Positions 27,701 to 36,700 of a stretch of 64,000 nt of DNA are shown here, piece by piece. The notes under the pieces are model-generated. The model ran no database searches and was not told the origin of the DNA. It saw only the letters and a program-made list of their open reading frames with translations. Position 1 is the stretch's first letter. Each line of letters begins with the position of its first letter. The DNA comes from Catenovulum sp052056295 (GTDB taxonomy: Bacteria > Pseudomonadota > Gammaproteobacteria > Enterobacterales > Alteromonadaceae): contig NZ_CP182493.1 of assembly GCF_052056295.1 (NCBI RefSeq), positions 248,001 to 312,000 on the forward strand. Direction: 5' to 3'. The position numbers and the translations under genes are program-made.

Positions 27701-28488
27701 ACTTGACTGGTATTGATTTGATAAACTTGTGTTTGTGTTTGCCCTTCGAAAGTTAAACTGATTTCATCCGAACCACGAGTACCATCACTAAATAATTTAA
27801 AAATTGCTGTGCCATTATTTAAAATGGCGTTGCCGTTTTCAGGCAACAAAGTACCAGTACCGGCGGTTGCACGTATTAATTTATTTGATACTGCTGCTTG
27901 GTTAGAGTTTTGCAGAACACTTACAAGAAAATATAGAGGGGTCGCATTGGAAACTATCGCACCTTGAGTACAGTTTGATTCGACTTCTGCAACTGTATCA
28001 AAACTAGCTGTGTTACAAATATAGGTGTCAACACTAATGGTATAGGTATCTTCGGTTACCTCTTCGCCATCCCCTTGGTTGGTATAATTAATTTGTTGGC
28101 TAACTGTTTGTCCATCATTGTTAAACTGAGCAATGAGTGAATCGGCTGTAAGCTCACTGCCCGGTTTTAAAATAACCTGAGCTTGACCACTTGAGTTTGT
28201 CACAACTTGACCACTTGCTGGTACAAGTACACCACTTTGGGTAGAAAAACTAATAATTTGCCCAGATGCTGCAGCACCATCAGCAGTTAATGTAGCGGTA
28301 ACTGTCAGAGGATTGTCTTGGCTGGTTTGATTAGATGCCGCGCCTGTAGAATCAACCGCAGTTAAACTTATTTGGTAGGTTGCCTCGGTTGAGTCTCCAT
28401 TACCATTATCTAAATTGCCACCGCCTCCACAAGCCACCATAATCATAGCCATAATAGAAACGAACCAGTAGCGATACTGCTTTAGCAT
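24772..28488 (-). CDS. Giant Ig-like (Big_1/invasin-type) repeat lipoprotein
   Basis: I use ATG 28488, because GGAG lies 8 nt upstream; a GTG three codons earlier lacks a site. The roughly 1238-aa product has a lipoprotein signal ending MVACGGGG (Cys at about residue 20). Eight or so bacterial Ig-like domains of about 100 aa follow, each with a core such as GVLVPASGQVVTNSSGQAQV, GVLKPASGSLLTDNNGQAKL or GLFPALGTALTDNNGRASI. Cys pairs occur in domains 2, 5 and 6. Near residues 1010-1045 a Ca-binding-like DANGNGQFDAGEYF and DWNEDN segment occurs, then a last Ig-like domain. It is probably a surface adhesin or scaffold, exposed on the outer membrane. It is convergent with astB. Confidence 0.82.
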   Translation of the reverse strand: MLKQYRYWFVSIMAMIMVACGGGGNLDNGNGDSTEATYQISLTAVDSTGAASNQTSQDNPLTVTATLTADGAAASGQIISFSTQSGVLVPASGQVVTNSSGQAQVILKPGSELTADSLIAQFNNDGQTVSQQINYTNQGDGEEVTEDTYTISVDTYICNTASFDTVAEVESNCTQGAIVSNATPLYFLVSVLQNSNQAAVSNKLIRATAGTGTLLPENGNAILNNGTAIFKLFSDGTRGSDEISLTFEGQTQTQVYQINTSQVTPTHGYALALSLTDVNGTAIAENEISKATSGVLQVTLTLDGQAVTGEIVTVSSNVGVLKPASGSLLTDNNGQAKLVIGAGSTQSSGTLSATATITSGTQQIDLEESLNFKSAGDDIAQAPSDYTLDINLFASDEVTPLTNVTRENKGILVATLRDSAGDPVENEVVTFTTTLGGLFPALGTALTDNNGRASIELEAGEVKGAGSATVTYLDASQSVAFTSAGDANVAAEEHDITISIFDCNGVDNPVIPFTSCAQSPNVSLTRPGKVLVRVNRKGSSTDVVANSLITATVDAGSVSPTNGRVVTNSQGYAVLTLLAGDDDGAGQITIQTSTSTQSAFYTINTVNIAMGNGSEATFEEGVIASDLAGGSLAVGNTTVLTLSIVDKDNNNELYQDPVTVSLSSACASQEPAKAFIDQTVTAINGIATAIYRADGCQGKDSILAQASAGTSSLSATLSIDIDQAPASYIKFVSAEVDGDAEARIITYPGTGRTEQANIVFQVIDSNDNPYANQTVNFSVTAEGAGITVTPSTAKTNSNGEVTVTVRAGKSPTPVRVIAEVVDSNGDSLSPKIQSTSDLLSVSSGLPDQNSFTLAAETYNIEGWDFIGDETPISVYLSDHFNNPVPNGTSISFVTSHGQIQPECVTDNGRCNVQYTVTQAKPGKENVSRVDEIAQNLSNGMCDVGNDDDPTNDTTAADGLPCYGISNTTSGALGPLKLTGYKAGRLSVLAYAVGEESFVDANGNGQFDAGEYFGDMSEAFIDWNEDNLYCGRLADGTAASGAEPITNPATAAADSTPDGACLPGGDDEEFIDFGGDQQGNLDLPNQQFDAADGIYNGILCQSDDGSCNQDFIHVRRDITIVLSGSTPYFRVIDSATDADLTVADLVNNTSVSFIAYITDENSNPMPSGTTVTISTDNGVVSGVSSHTFGNTTDPRPSGFSFTLGRESSPNNKSSGTATITVTTPKGFATSRSISVVDAG

Positions 28489-28625
28489 TCTCTGCACTCC
28501 ATGGTCTTAAGTTTTAAATTGTTGTAATCTCGGTAATATTAGCTCATAAGTTTAGATAGTAACAATCATTGAGCGTTAAAATAGCCAACTATTTTACAAA
28601 TTGACAAATATTTTAGGGGACTAGT

Positions 28626-29957
28626 TTGCAAAACATAAATAAAAATCTAACTCTGCATATTCTGATTGCCATGGTGTTAGGCGTAATTGTCGGTCGGTTG
28701 TTTAGCTTAGGCGTATCTGAAACGGATGATACTTTAATCAATCTATTCGTTTTAAATCTTTCACTGAAAGAATTCTTTGTTGAAGGCCTATTTAACGTAG
28801 GCGGCAGCATTTTTATCACCAGCTTAAAAATGCTGGTTGTGCCTCTGGTATTTATTTCTTTAGTTTGTGGGGTTTGCTCGTTAAATGATTCGGCAAAAAT
28901 CGGCCGATTAGGTGCAAAATCAATTGGTTTATATTTATTTACCACAGCTATAGCCATTACCTTCGCTATTTCAATTGCGCTAATAATTTCGCCTGGTGAA
29001 GGAATGAATTTAACCCCAGCACAAGATTACCAAGCCAAACAAGCACCTAGCTTTGCACAAGTAGTTATAGATATGTTTCCTTCGAATCCTATCAATGCTA
29101 TGGCTGAAGGCAATATGTTGCAAATTATCGTATTTTCCCTTTTGTTCGGTGTCGCCATGGCGTTATCGGGCAGTGCAGGCGCACGAATCGCTAGCTTGTT
29201 TGAAGATTTGAACAAAGTGGTTATGCGTATGGTTACCATTTTAATGGGCTTAGCGCCATACGGGGTCTTTTGTTTAATGGCCAAGTTATTTACTTACTTG
29301 GAACTTGCTGAGATTACTCAACTAGCACAATACTTTGTTACCGTTCTACTGGTATTGTTTGTTCATGCACTGATTACTTACCCGAGTTTGATGATATTAC
29401 TTGGCAAACTTAACCCACTGCCGTTTTTAATAAAAATGAAAGATACACTTATGTTTGCCTTTAGCACAGCAAGCAGCAATGCAACTATGCCTATCACCTT
29501 AAACACAGTGACGAAAAAATTAGGTGCAAATAATTCAGTAGCTTCTTTTACTATTCCGTTAGGCGCAACTGTTAATATGGATGGCACTGCGATAATGCAA
29601 GGTGTCGCCACTGTATTTATCGCCCAAGTATATGGCATTGATTTATCTTTTGCCGATTATGTTGCTGTATTGATTACCGCCACCCTCGCCTCGGTCGGAG
29701 CCGCTGGTGTACCTGGTGTCGGCCTAATATTATTAGCTATGGTATTTCAGCAAGTTGGTTTACCTGTAGAAGGTATAGCACTTATTTTAGGTGTAGATAG
29801 ATTATTAGATATGACAAGAACTGCGGTAAACGTAACCGGCGATGCAGCAGTAACCTGTTTAATCGCCAAATCAGAGCAGCAGCTCGACGAGTCTGCATTT
29901 AACGCAAGTGATAAACAGCTGGAATTGATAGAAGAAAACAATAGCAAAACGGTGTAA
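28626..29957 (+). CDS. Dicarboxylate/amino acid:cation symporter (DAACS, GltP/DctA type)
   Basis: The 443-aa inner-membrane protein has about eight membrane helices and two re-entrant loop signatures. The serine-rich motif AFSTASSNATMPIT and the unwound TM7 motif GATVNMDGTA match GltPh-type glutamate/aspartate/dicarboxylate carriers. A late DRLLDMTRTAVNVTGD segment (TM8) holds the Asp and Arg used for acidic amino acid binding, so glutamate or aspartate is likely. The start is TTG 28626 after AGGGGA. The end overlaps a terminator hairpin. Confidence 0.88.
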   Translation: MQNINKNLTLHILIAMVLGVIVGRLFSLGVSETDDTLINLFVLNLSLKEFFVEGLFNVGGSIFITSLKMLVVPLVFISLVCGVCSLNDSAKIGRLGAKSIGLYLFTTAIAITFAISIALIISPGEGMNLTPAQDYQAKQAPSFAQVVIDMFPSNPINAMAEGNMLQIIVFSLLFGVAMALSGSAGARIASLFEDLNKVVMRMVTILMGLAPYGVFCLMAKLFTYLELAEITQLAQYFVTVLLVLFVHALITYPSLMILLGKLNPLPFLIKMKDTLMFAFSTASSNATMPITLNTVTKKLGANNSVASFTIPLGATVNMDGTAIMQGVATVFIAQVYGIDLSFADYVAVLITATLASVGAAGVPGVGLILLAMVFQQVGLPVEGIALILGVDRLLDMTRTAVNVTGDAAVTCLIAKSEQQLDESAFNASDKQLELIEENNSKTV

Positions 29958-29970
29958 ACCGTTTTGCTAT
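29941..29970. terminator. Bidirectional terminator between the symporter and RsmB-like genes
   Basis: Perfect 12-bp arms ATAGCAAAACGG and CCGTTTTGCTAT with loop TGTAAA, which contains the symporter stop codon. A run of T follows on the plus strand (AAGTTTTTAA). Confidence 0.88.
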
Positions 29971-29976
29971 AAGTTT

Positions 29977-31290
29977 TTAAGCGGTGCGGTTAAATACCGC
30001 GACAAACATAGTATCAGAAGCTTGTTCGATTCCACCCAACAAGCTTTGTGATTCTAAATTAAACTCTGGAAATTTGTGTAAGAACCAACTGACTTGCGCC
30101 TCGTTTTCGGCTATTTGCCAACTACAGGTTGCATACACTAGTTTACCGTTTTTACGCACTGACGCTTGCGCATTGGTTAAGATACTTTGTTGAATGGCTA
30201 TTTGCTCATCACTGTCTTGCTGACAGAATCGCCATTTAGCATCAGGGTTACGTCGCCACGTACCCGCTGAGGTACATGGTGCATCAATTAACACTCGATC
30301 AAAGCCATTTTGGCGTTTCACATCATTGGGTAAATCTAACGCTTTATCACCACTCCAAACAAAAGTGCGAATATTAAAATATTCAGCGCGTTTCGCCCGC
30401 TTTTTAAGCTCATCTAGCTTATAACTATGAATATCAGTAGAAGTGACCGAGCCTTTATTGTTTAACCTATCTGCAAGCGCTAAGGTTTTTCCACCCGCTC
30501 CTGCGCAACAATCCCATACCTTCATCCCAGGTTTAACATCAACGGCTTGAACAATTTGCTGACTCGCCAAATCTTGTAATTCAAACTGACCTAAAGCAAA
30601 TTGGCTAGTGCGAGTGACGTCGGCGCCACCATCAACACTTAACACATCCCCATCTTTACTAATTAAAATGTCTTGTGCATTTAAATCTTTGTATAACTGA
30701 CTAATGTTTGTTGTCGCTGATGCGCGCAGATATACAGGTAAAGTGTCGGCTTGTTGCTGAATAAATTGTTTTAACTGACTATCGTCCCAGCCGCTGGCAA
30801 TTGCTCTTTGCGTTAACATAGGTAACCAGCTTGGCCTTATACCAAAACGAACTGCCCATAATTCAAGGATAGAATTTATTTTACCCGTTTGGCTTTTAAA
30901 CCATTGTAGGCGCTTGTTTTCACCATTGGTCACTTTAGGCTCTTCACCTTGCAACAAGGTTAACCAAAACCAAAACTCATTGTTTTGGATGTGCTTAGCC
31001 GAAGTTAATGACCAAGCTTTATCCCATTCGACAACATCAACTAATTCATTTGCGATAAAACAGCTTTCAAAATAATCCGCTGCTTGGGCAAACTTTACTG
31101 CTAAAAATAATTCTTTGCTTATGGATAACTTGTCATGACGAGATAAGTTACCACTTAGTTTAAATTGAGATTTTAACCATCGGTCAAAAGGTTTAATTTC
31201 TTCTAATTCTATCCACCTTGCCCATATTGCTTTACGAGCCATAGTTAACAATAACTGCGGATGGGGTGACTTTTTACAACGACGTTTCAT
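29977..31290 (-). CDS. RsmB/NOP-family RNA cytosine-C5 methyltransferase
   Basis: The 437-aa protein has an N-terminal helical region and a SAM-dependent methyltransferase domain. The SAM-binding motif is VWDCCAGAGGKTLALAD. The two catalytic cysteines are in DAPCTSAGTWRRNP (motif IV) and YATCSW (motif VI), the usual pair of m5C RNA methyltransferases. The N-terminus differs from that of RsmB itself (no NusB-like domain is evident), so the target RNA is not assigned. It lies 13 nt after the Nif3-like gene and is probably in the same transcript. Confidence 0.85.
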   Translation of the reverse strand: MKRRCKKSPHPQLLLTMARKAIWARWIELEEIKPFDRWLKSQFKLSGNLSRHDKLSISKELFLAVKFAQAADYFESCFIANELVDVVEWDKAWSLTSAKHIQNNEFWFWLTLLQGEEPKVTNGENKRLQWFKSQTGKINSILELWAVRFGIRPSWLPMLTQRAIASGWDDSQLKQFIQQQADTLPVYLRASATTNISQLYKDLNAQDILISKDGDVLSVDGGADVTRTSQFALGQFELQDLASQQIVQAVDVKPGMKVWDCCAGAGGKTLALADRLNNKGSVTSTDIHSYKLDELKKRAKRAEYFNIRTFVWSGDKALDLPNDVKRQNGFDRVLIDAPCTSAGTWRRNPDAKWRFCQQDSDEQIAIQQSILTNAQASVRKNGKLVYATCSWQIAENEAQVSWFLHKFPEFNLESQSLLGGIEQASDTMFVAVFNRTA

Positions 31291-31303
31291 TCAATCTCTC
31301 AAT

Positions 31304-32059
31304 TTACGCGGGATTGTCTATATCAACAAATTCAACTTGAATATCAGTGTTTGCAGCTAAATATTCACCCAAAGCTTTAATACCATATCGTTCAGTAGCA
31401 TGATGGCCAGCAGCAATAAAATGAATACCCATTTCTGTTGCTACATGCACAGTTTGTTCACTAACTTCACCTGTAATGAATAAATCAACACCTGCAGTTA
31501 AGGCTTGTTCGATAAAAGACTGCCCGCCACCTGTACAAATAGCCACTTTATTAATTAGAAAATCGCCGCCACTAATGACCAGAGGTTTACGTGCTAATTT
31601 ACGTTCGACTAGGTTAGCAAAGTCAGTTAAAGCAGTTGCTGATTTTGTTTCTGCTTGCATTAAGATGCCTTTGGGTTTGACACCCTCTACCGGATTAATT
31701 GCTTCTAACTCAAACAATTTAGCTAATTGAACATTGTTGCCAAACTCTGGGTGCACATCTAACGGCAAGTGGTAAGCAAACAAACTGATTTCATTATTTA
31801 TCAGTTTTTTTAGCCTTTGAAATTTCATACCAACTATTTGTGCAGGTTCGCTTTTCCAAAAATATCCATGGTGGACTAACACAGCATCTGCCTGTTGTTC
31901 AATCGCTCGGTCAATTAATGCCTGAGTTGCGCTTACGCCAGTCACCACCTTGTTTATTGTTTTGTCGCTATCGAGTTGTAGGCCGTTTGGACAATAATCA
32001 GCAATCAGCTCCGGAGTTAACCACTGATTCAACAGTTGTTCTAAAAGTTTAGTTTGCAT
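31304..32059 (-). CDS. Nif3-like dinuclear metal-centre protein (YbgI family)
   Basis: A 251-aa cytoplasmic protein that in related bacteria forms a hexameric toroid with two metals per subunit. The metal-ligand motifs are visible: VLVHHGYFWKSEP (paired His, about residues 62-74), FAYHLPLDVHP and, near the end, AAGHHATERYG. The biochemical role remains unclear across the family, although some databases label it GTP cyclohydrolase type 2. It sits between zapC and the RsmB-like gene on the same strand. Confidence 0.9.
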   Translation of the reverse strand: MQTKLLEQLLNQWLTPELIADYCPNGLQLDSDKTINKVVTGVSATQALIDRAIEQQADAVLVHHGYFWKSEPAQIVGMKFQRLKKLINNEISLFAYHLPLDVHPEFGNNVQLAKLFELEAINPVEGVKPKGILMQAETKSATALTDFANLVERKLARKPLVISGGDFLINKVAICTGGGQSFIEQALTAGVDLFITGEVSEQTVHVATEMGIHFIAAGHHATERYGIKALGEYLAANTDIQVEFVDIDNPA

Positions 32060-32076
32060 AATAAATTAGAAAATAT

Positions 32077-32616
32077 TTAGGCTTGGAATTTGCCACGAGA
32101 CAAATTAGGTTTGGATAGAGGCGCAATTCTGTCTTGGAGTACTTTTACACATTCAAACTGTTGCATGGTTTTTCTTTCGTCTAACTGTAATTCTTTCGAC
32201 AATAACATTAAGTTAGCACAATCTTGATTTTCTTCCAGTACAAGAAATTCAGCACTCGCATGCTCTGTCTGCAATACAACAACCTGATCGAATAAACTGC
32301 GTTTCGCGGCTTTTGGCTGAGGCACAAAATACCAACTTTTTGGTTGTTCAGGGCGAACAAATTTTGTTTGTGCCACTGCATTTAGCGCAATTTGCACACA
32401 AGCTGCTTCCGATGCCGCCAACTGCTCTTCAACAATTGCGTAATATTCACAATACTTTTGATTGTCAGCTACGTTAAACGATTGAGTTTGTTTAGCATGG
32501 GGTAACAGCTTGCTCGATTTGCAAGCTGTTACAAAGGTAAACTCTGTCATGTTTAAACGCAAAGAATGAGACTCTAGGTCGTAAAACCAGTACCAGTCTG
32601 CTTTTGCTTGGAGCAT
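32077..32616 (-). CDS. zapC: Cell division protein ZapC
   Basis: ZapC is a cytoplasmic Z-ring-associated protein that promotes FtsZ bundling. The 179-aa product shows family marks: DWYWFYDLESHSLRL at the N-terminus, PEQPKSWYFVPQ in the middle and a C-terminal CVKVLQDRIAPL block. The identity is moderate, but the position directly after pyrD, as in E. coli, strengthens it. The gap from pyrD is 53 bp with no terminator visible. Confidence 0.88.
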   Translation of the reverse strand: MLQAKADWYWFYDLESHSLRLNMTEFTFVTACKSSKLLPHAKQTQSFNVADNQKYCEYYAIVEEQLAASEAACVQIALNAVAQTKFVRPEQPKSWYFVPQPKAAKRSLFDQVVVLQTEHASAEFLVLEENQDCANLMLLSKELQLDERKTMQQFECVKVLQDRIAPLSKPNLSRGKFQA

Positions 32617-32669
32617 GAAAACCTTATTCCTATGGTTAGATTGCGTTCAAGATGTCAAAAAATTATCGT

Positions 32670-33680
32670 TTATTCAAGTCCTTGAACGATTTCTTTTACT
32701 AAATTAGGCCCACGGTAAATGAATCCTGTATAAACTTGCAGCAAATCAGCGCCTGCTTTAAGTTTTTCATTGGCAGACTCTGAACTGCTAATACCACCAA
32801 CACCGACGATTGGCATTTTGCCATCTAGTAGTTTTTTCAACTCAGTGACCACATGAGTGCTTTGGTTACGTACTGGCATACCACTTAAACCACCAGCTTC
32901 TTCACCATGTTGTAAATGTTTTACTTTATCGCGCGCTAACGTGGTATTTGTTGCAATTACGCCATCTATTTGATTTTGAATTAAGCTAGTGGCTACTTGC
33001 TCAATTTCGCTATCATCCATATCAGGTGCAATTTTAACTAATACCGGACGATACGCCCCATATTGCTGATTCAGTAAAGCTTGTTTTTCTTTAATTGCAC
33101 TTAATAAATCATCCAAGGCTTCACCGTATTGTAAATTGCGTAAACCTGGTGTATTTGGTGAGCTAATATTTACCGTAATGTAAGTTGCATATTCGTAAAC
33201 TTTATCCATACAAATTAGGTAATCATTTTTGCCTTCTTCATTCGGCGTATCTTTATTTTTACCTATGTTAATGCCTAATACACCATCGTATTTACTTTGT
33301 TTAACTTGCTCAACTAAGTAATCTACACCTTTGTTGTTAAACCCCATACGATTGATAATGGCATGCGCTTCTGGCAAACGGAATAATCTAGGTTTGTCGT
33401 TGCCTGGTTGAGGTCTAGGTGTAACTGTACCTACTTCGACAAAACCAAAACCCATAGCAGCAAAAGCATCGATACATTCGCCGTTTTTGTCTAAACCTGC
33501 GGCTAAGCCGACTGGATTTTTAAAATCAATGCCAAAGACGTTTACAGGTTTATTCGGCACGTTTTGGCTAAATAAACAGCTTAAAGGCCCGCCTTGTAAT
33601 TTTTTTAAATTTTTAATGGTGAAATCGTGCGACCACTCAGCGTCTTGAGTGAATAAAAATGATCTTAATAACGGATACAT
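32670..33680 (-). CDS. pyrD: Dihydroorotate dehydrogenase (quinone) PyrD
   Basis: PyrD oxidises dihydroorotate to orotate with FMN and passes electrons to quinone at the inner membrane, the fourth step of UMP synthesis. The 336-aa class 2 enzyme has the N-terminal membrane-association helices (MYPLLRSFLFTQDAEWSHDF). It has the FMN/substrate motifs NPVGLAAGLDKNGE and NISSPNTPGLRNLQ (with the catalytic Ser), ATNTT, and GVGGISS near the end. It is followed by zapC on the same strand. Confidence 0.97.
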   Translation of the reverse strand: MYPLLRSFLFTQDAEWSHDFTIKNLKKLQGGPLSCLFSQNVPNKPVNVFGIDFKNPVGLAAGLDKNGECIDAFAAMGFGFVEVGTVTPRPQPGNDKPRLFRLPEAHAIINRMGFNNKGVDYLVEQVKQSKYDGVLGINIGKNKDTPNEEGKNDYLICMDKVYEYATYITVNISSPNTPGLRNLQYGEALDDLLSAIKEKQALLNQQYGAYRPVLVKIAPDMDDSEIEQVATSLIQNQIDGVIATNTTLARDKVKHLQHGEEAGGLSGMPVRNQSTHVVTELKKLLDGKMPIVGVGGISSSESANEKLKAGADLLQVYTGFIYRGPNLVKEIVQGLE

Positions 33681-33755
33681 GCTGCCCTCTACTGGCGTAT
33701 AACAGCAGAGATCTTTTGAGCCAATTTAACCTGGCTAAGACCCCTGTCCTAAAAT

Positions 33756-36700
33756 TTACTGCATTGTATCGCAATGATGGCTCAACAGCATCAATTCACG
33801 CAAAACAACTGAAAATTTTGCAAATTCATGGCTTTGAGTTGCTCTAAAATCAGCCAACATATGTTTCCAACGCGCTAAAATATCAGCATATCGTTCGTTC
33901 CAATCATTAAGCATATCATCTGCTGTGCATTGTTCGGAGCAGCCACGTAAAACCACTGAAGAAATTGACCTTTGTTGCCAATCCAATTCTTCTCTGTATG
34001 CCGCTCGCGCCAAGGCTTGCCAGTGATTCGCTACAGGCTGTTTGTTAATTTGCTCTAAGAACCAGTGTAAGTCCATTTGAGCACCGAGTTTGTAATAAAC
34101 GCTTGCAACCAACTCGACGGGTCGCGCACTTTCTTCCACCACTTCGGCAATATCCATGACCGAAAATAAGGTACTGATATAGGATATTTTTTTCGCAAAA
34201 TCAGCATCTACACCAGCTTCTGTTAATTTTTTCGCTGACGCGGCTAAAGACTCAAGTTCTGACTCAACTAAATATTTATCTAAGTTTTCACTGAGTTCGA
34301 CAAATACCGGACGATATTTTTCTATGGTTTTTTCTATGCCGATGTTCTTATTGCGGTGGCGTAAAAACCAACGTGTTGTTCGGCGGATTGTTCGACGCAG
34401 TTGGTATAAAACATCGGATTGAATATGCGCCGATACTTTATTATCCCAAGCTTCGATTTGTGCCCAGATGTCACCCAAACCAAAAATCTCGCGCGCAACC
34501 GTATAACAAATAGCAATTTCACCTACAGGAGCACCCGTTTCTTCGCCCATACGGTGAACAAAGTTCATGCCCATATCATTGACAATTTGATTGGTAATTT
34601 CGGTTGCAATAATTTCACTGCGCAGTGGATGATTTTGCATTGCAGCTTTATATTTGCTTTGCAGCGCTTTTGGAAAGTAGTTAACCAATAGTTTGCCGAT
34701 ATGACTGTTATCTGTGATATCACCAATATTGAGTTTATGTTTTAACACCATTTTAGCGTAAGCAATTAACACAGAAAGCTCAGGCCGAGTTAACCCATGC
34801 CCTGCTGCCTGGCGCTCAGCTAATTCATCATCTGAGGGTAAAAACTCTAATTCTCTGTCTAAATAACCTTCTTTTTCTAATGCATGTAAAAAACGAATTT
34901 GCTCTTTTAAACTAGATTTAATTTTGTATTCAGTAATAGACAAAGAATGGGTTTGGCGGTAACAGTCTTTCAAAACAATTTTCGCCACATCATCTGTCAT
35001 ATCGTACAAAAGTTTGTTGCGCTGTTTCAGCGTCAATTCACCATTTTGCACTAATGAATTGAGGAGAATTTTGATGTTTACTTCTTTATCAGAACAATCA
35101 ACCCCACCAACATTGTCGATAAAGTCAGTGTCAACTTTTACACCTCGTTTGGCGGCTTCTATCCTACCTAATTGTGTACAGCCAAGATTTCCGCCTTCAC
35201 CAATAATTTTAAATTTAACCTGCTTACCGTTTATCCGTACCGCATCATTTGCTCTGTCCCCTACATCTGCATGCGTTTCGTTACTCGCTTTAATGTAAGT
35301 GCCTATGCCACCGTTCCAGAACAAATCGGCTGGCATTTGTAAAATTAATTGCAACAACTCATTTGGTGCTAAAGCATCTGCTGTGGTTCCGAGCATTTTT
35401 TTCATCTCAGCGCTCAATTTTATTGACTTGGCCGAGCGTAAGAAAATGCCACCACCTTTTGAAATCAAACTAGTGTCATATTCACCCCAGCCCTGCACTG
35501 CATCAAACAAACGTTTACGTTCTGCGTAGGTTGTTTTGGCATCTGGTGTTGGATCAATAAAAATATGCATATGGTTAAACGCTGCTTGCAGTTGGGTATG
35601 TTCAGATAACAACATACCGTTGCCAAATACATCGCCAGCCATATCACCCACAGCAACACAAGTGAAATCTGTGGTTTGGCAATTTATACCCACCTCTCTA
35701 AAGTGACGTTTAACCGACTCCCAAGCGCCTCTAGCTGTTATGCCCATTTTTTTGTGGTCATATCCAACACTACCACCAGATGCAAATGCATCTCCAAGCC
35801 AGAAGCCATATTCTTCTGAAATAGCATTGGCGATATCTGAGAATGTCGCTGTGCCCTTATCAGCTGCCACAACTAAGTATGGATCGTCTTCATCATGACG
35901 ATAAACAGACTTTGGTGGAATGACCTCGTTTTGCAGAATATTGTCCGTAATGTCCAATAAACCACGAATAAAAATTTGATAGCAGCGTTTACCCTCTGCT
36001 AAAAACGCGGCTCGGTCGGTTGGTTTAATATTGCGTTTGCATACAAAACCACCTTTAGCACCCACCGGCACTATAACTGTGTTTTTTACTTGCTGCGCTT
36101 TAACTAAACCCAGAACCTCAGTTCGAAAATCTTCGCGTCTGTCAGACCAACGTAACCCCCCGCGGGCAACTTTACCACCACGTAAATGCACACCCTCAAT
36201 ATCTGGTGAATAAACAAAAATTTCATAGGCAGGTACAGGTTTTGGGATCTCGGGTATTTTTTTCGGTACCAATTTGATTGAAATGTAATCCTTAAGCCCT
36301 AGTTCACCTTGTTGATAATAGTTTGTTCTAAGGGTTGCCATCATCATATCGACAAAACGTCGGATAATTCTGTCATCATCTAAATTGACGACCTCCTCCA
36401 ATGCTTGTTCGATTCTAATAGTTAATGCTGTCTGATCGTCTTTGCTAAAGTTGCTTTCAGGATTAAAGCGTAAATGGAATAAATCAACCAACATACCAGC
36501 CAATTCAGGGTAAGTTGCTAATGCATTTTCTATGTAACTCTGACTAAAACTACTGCCTATCTGGCGCATATATTTAGCGTAACAACGTAAGATAGCAACT
36601 TCCCGCCCCGACATTTCCGCCTGCAGGACTAAACGGTTAAACCCATCATCTTCGAGTTGATTAAACCAGACGTTGGTAAAGGCATTTTGGAAATTGTCTC

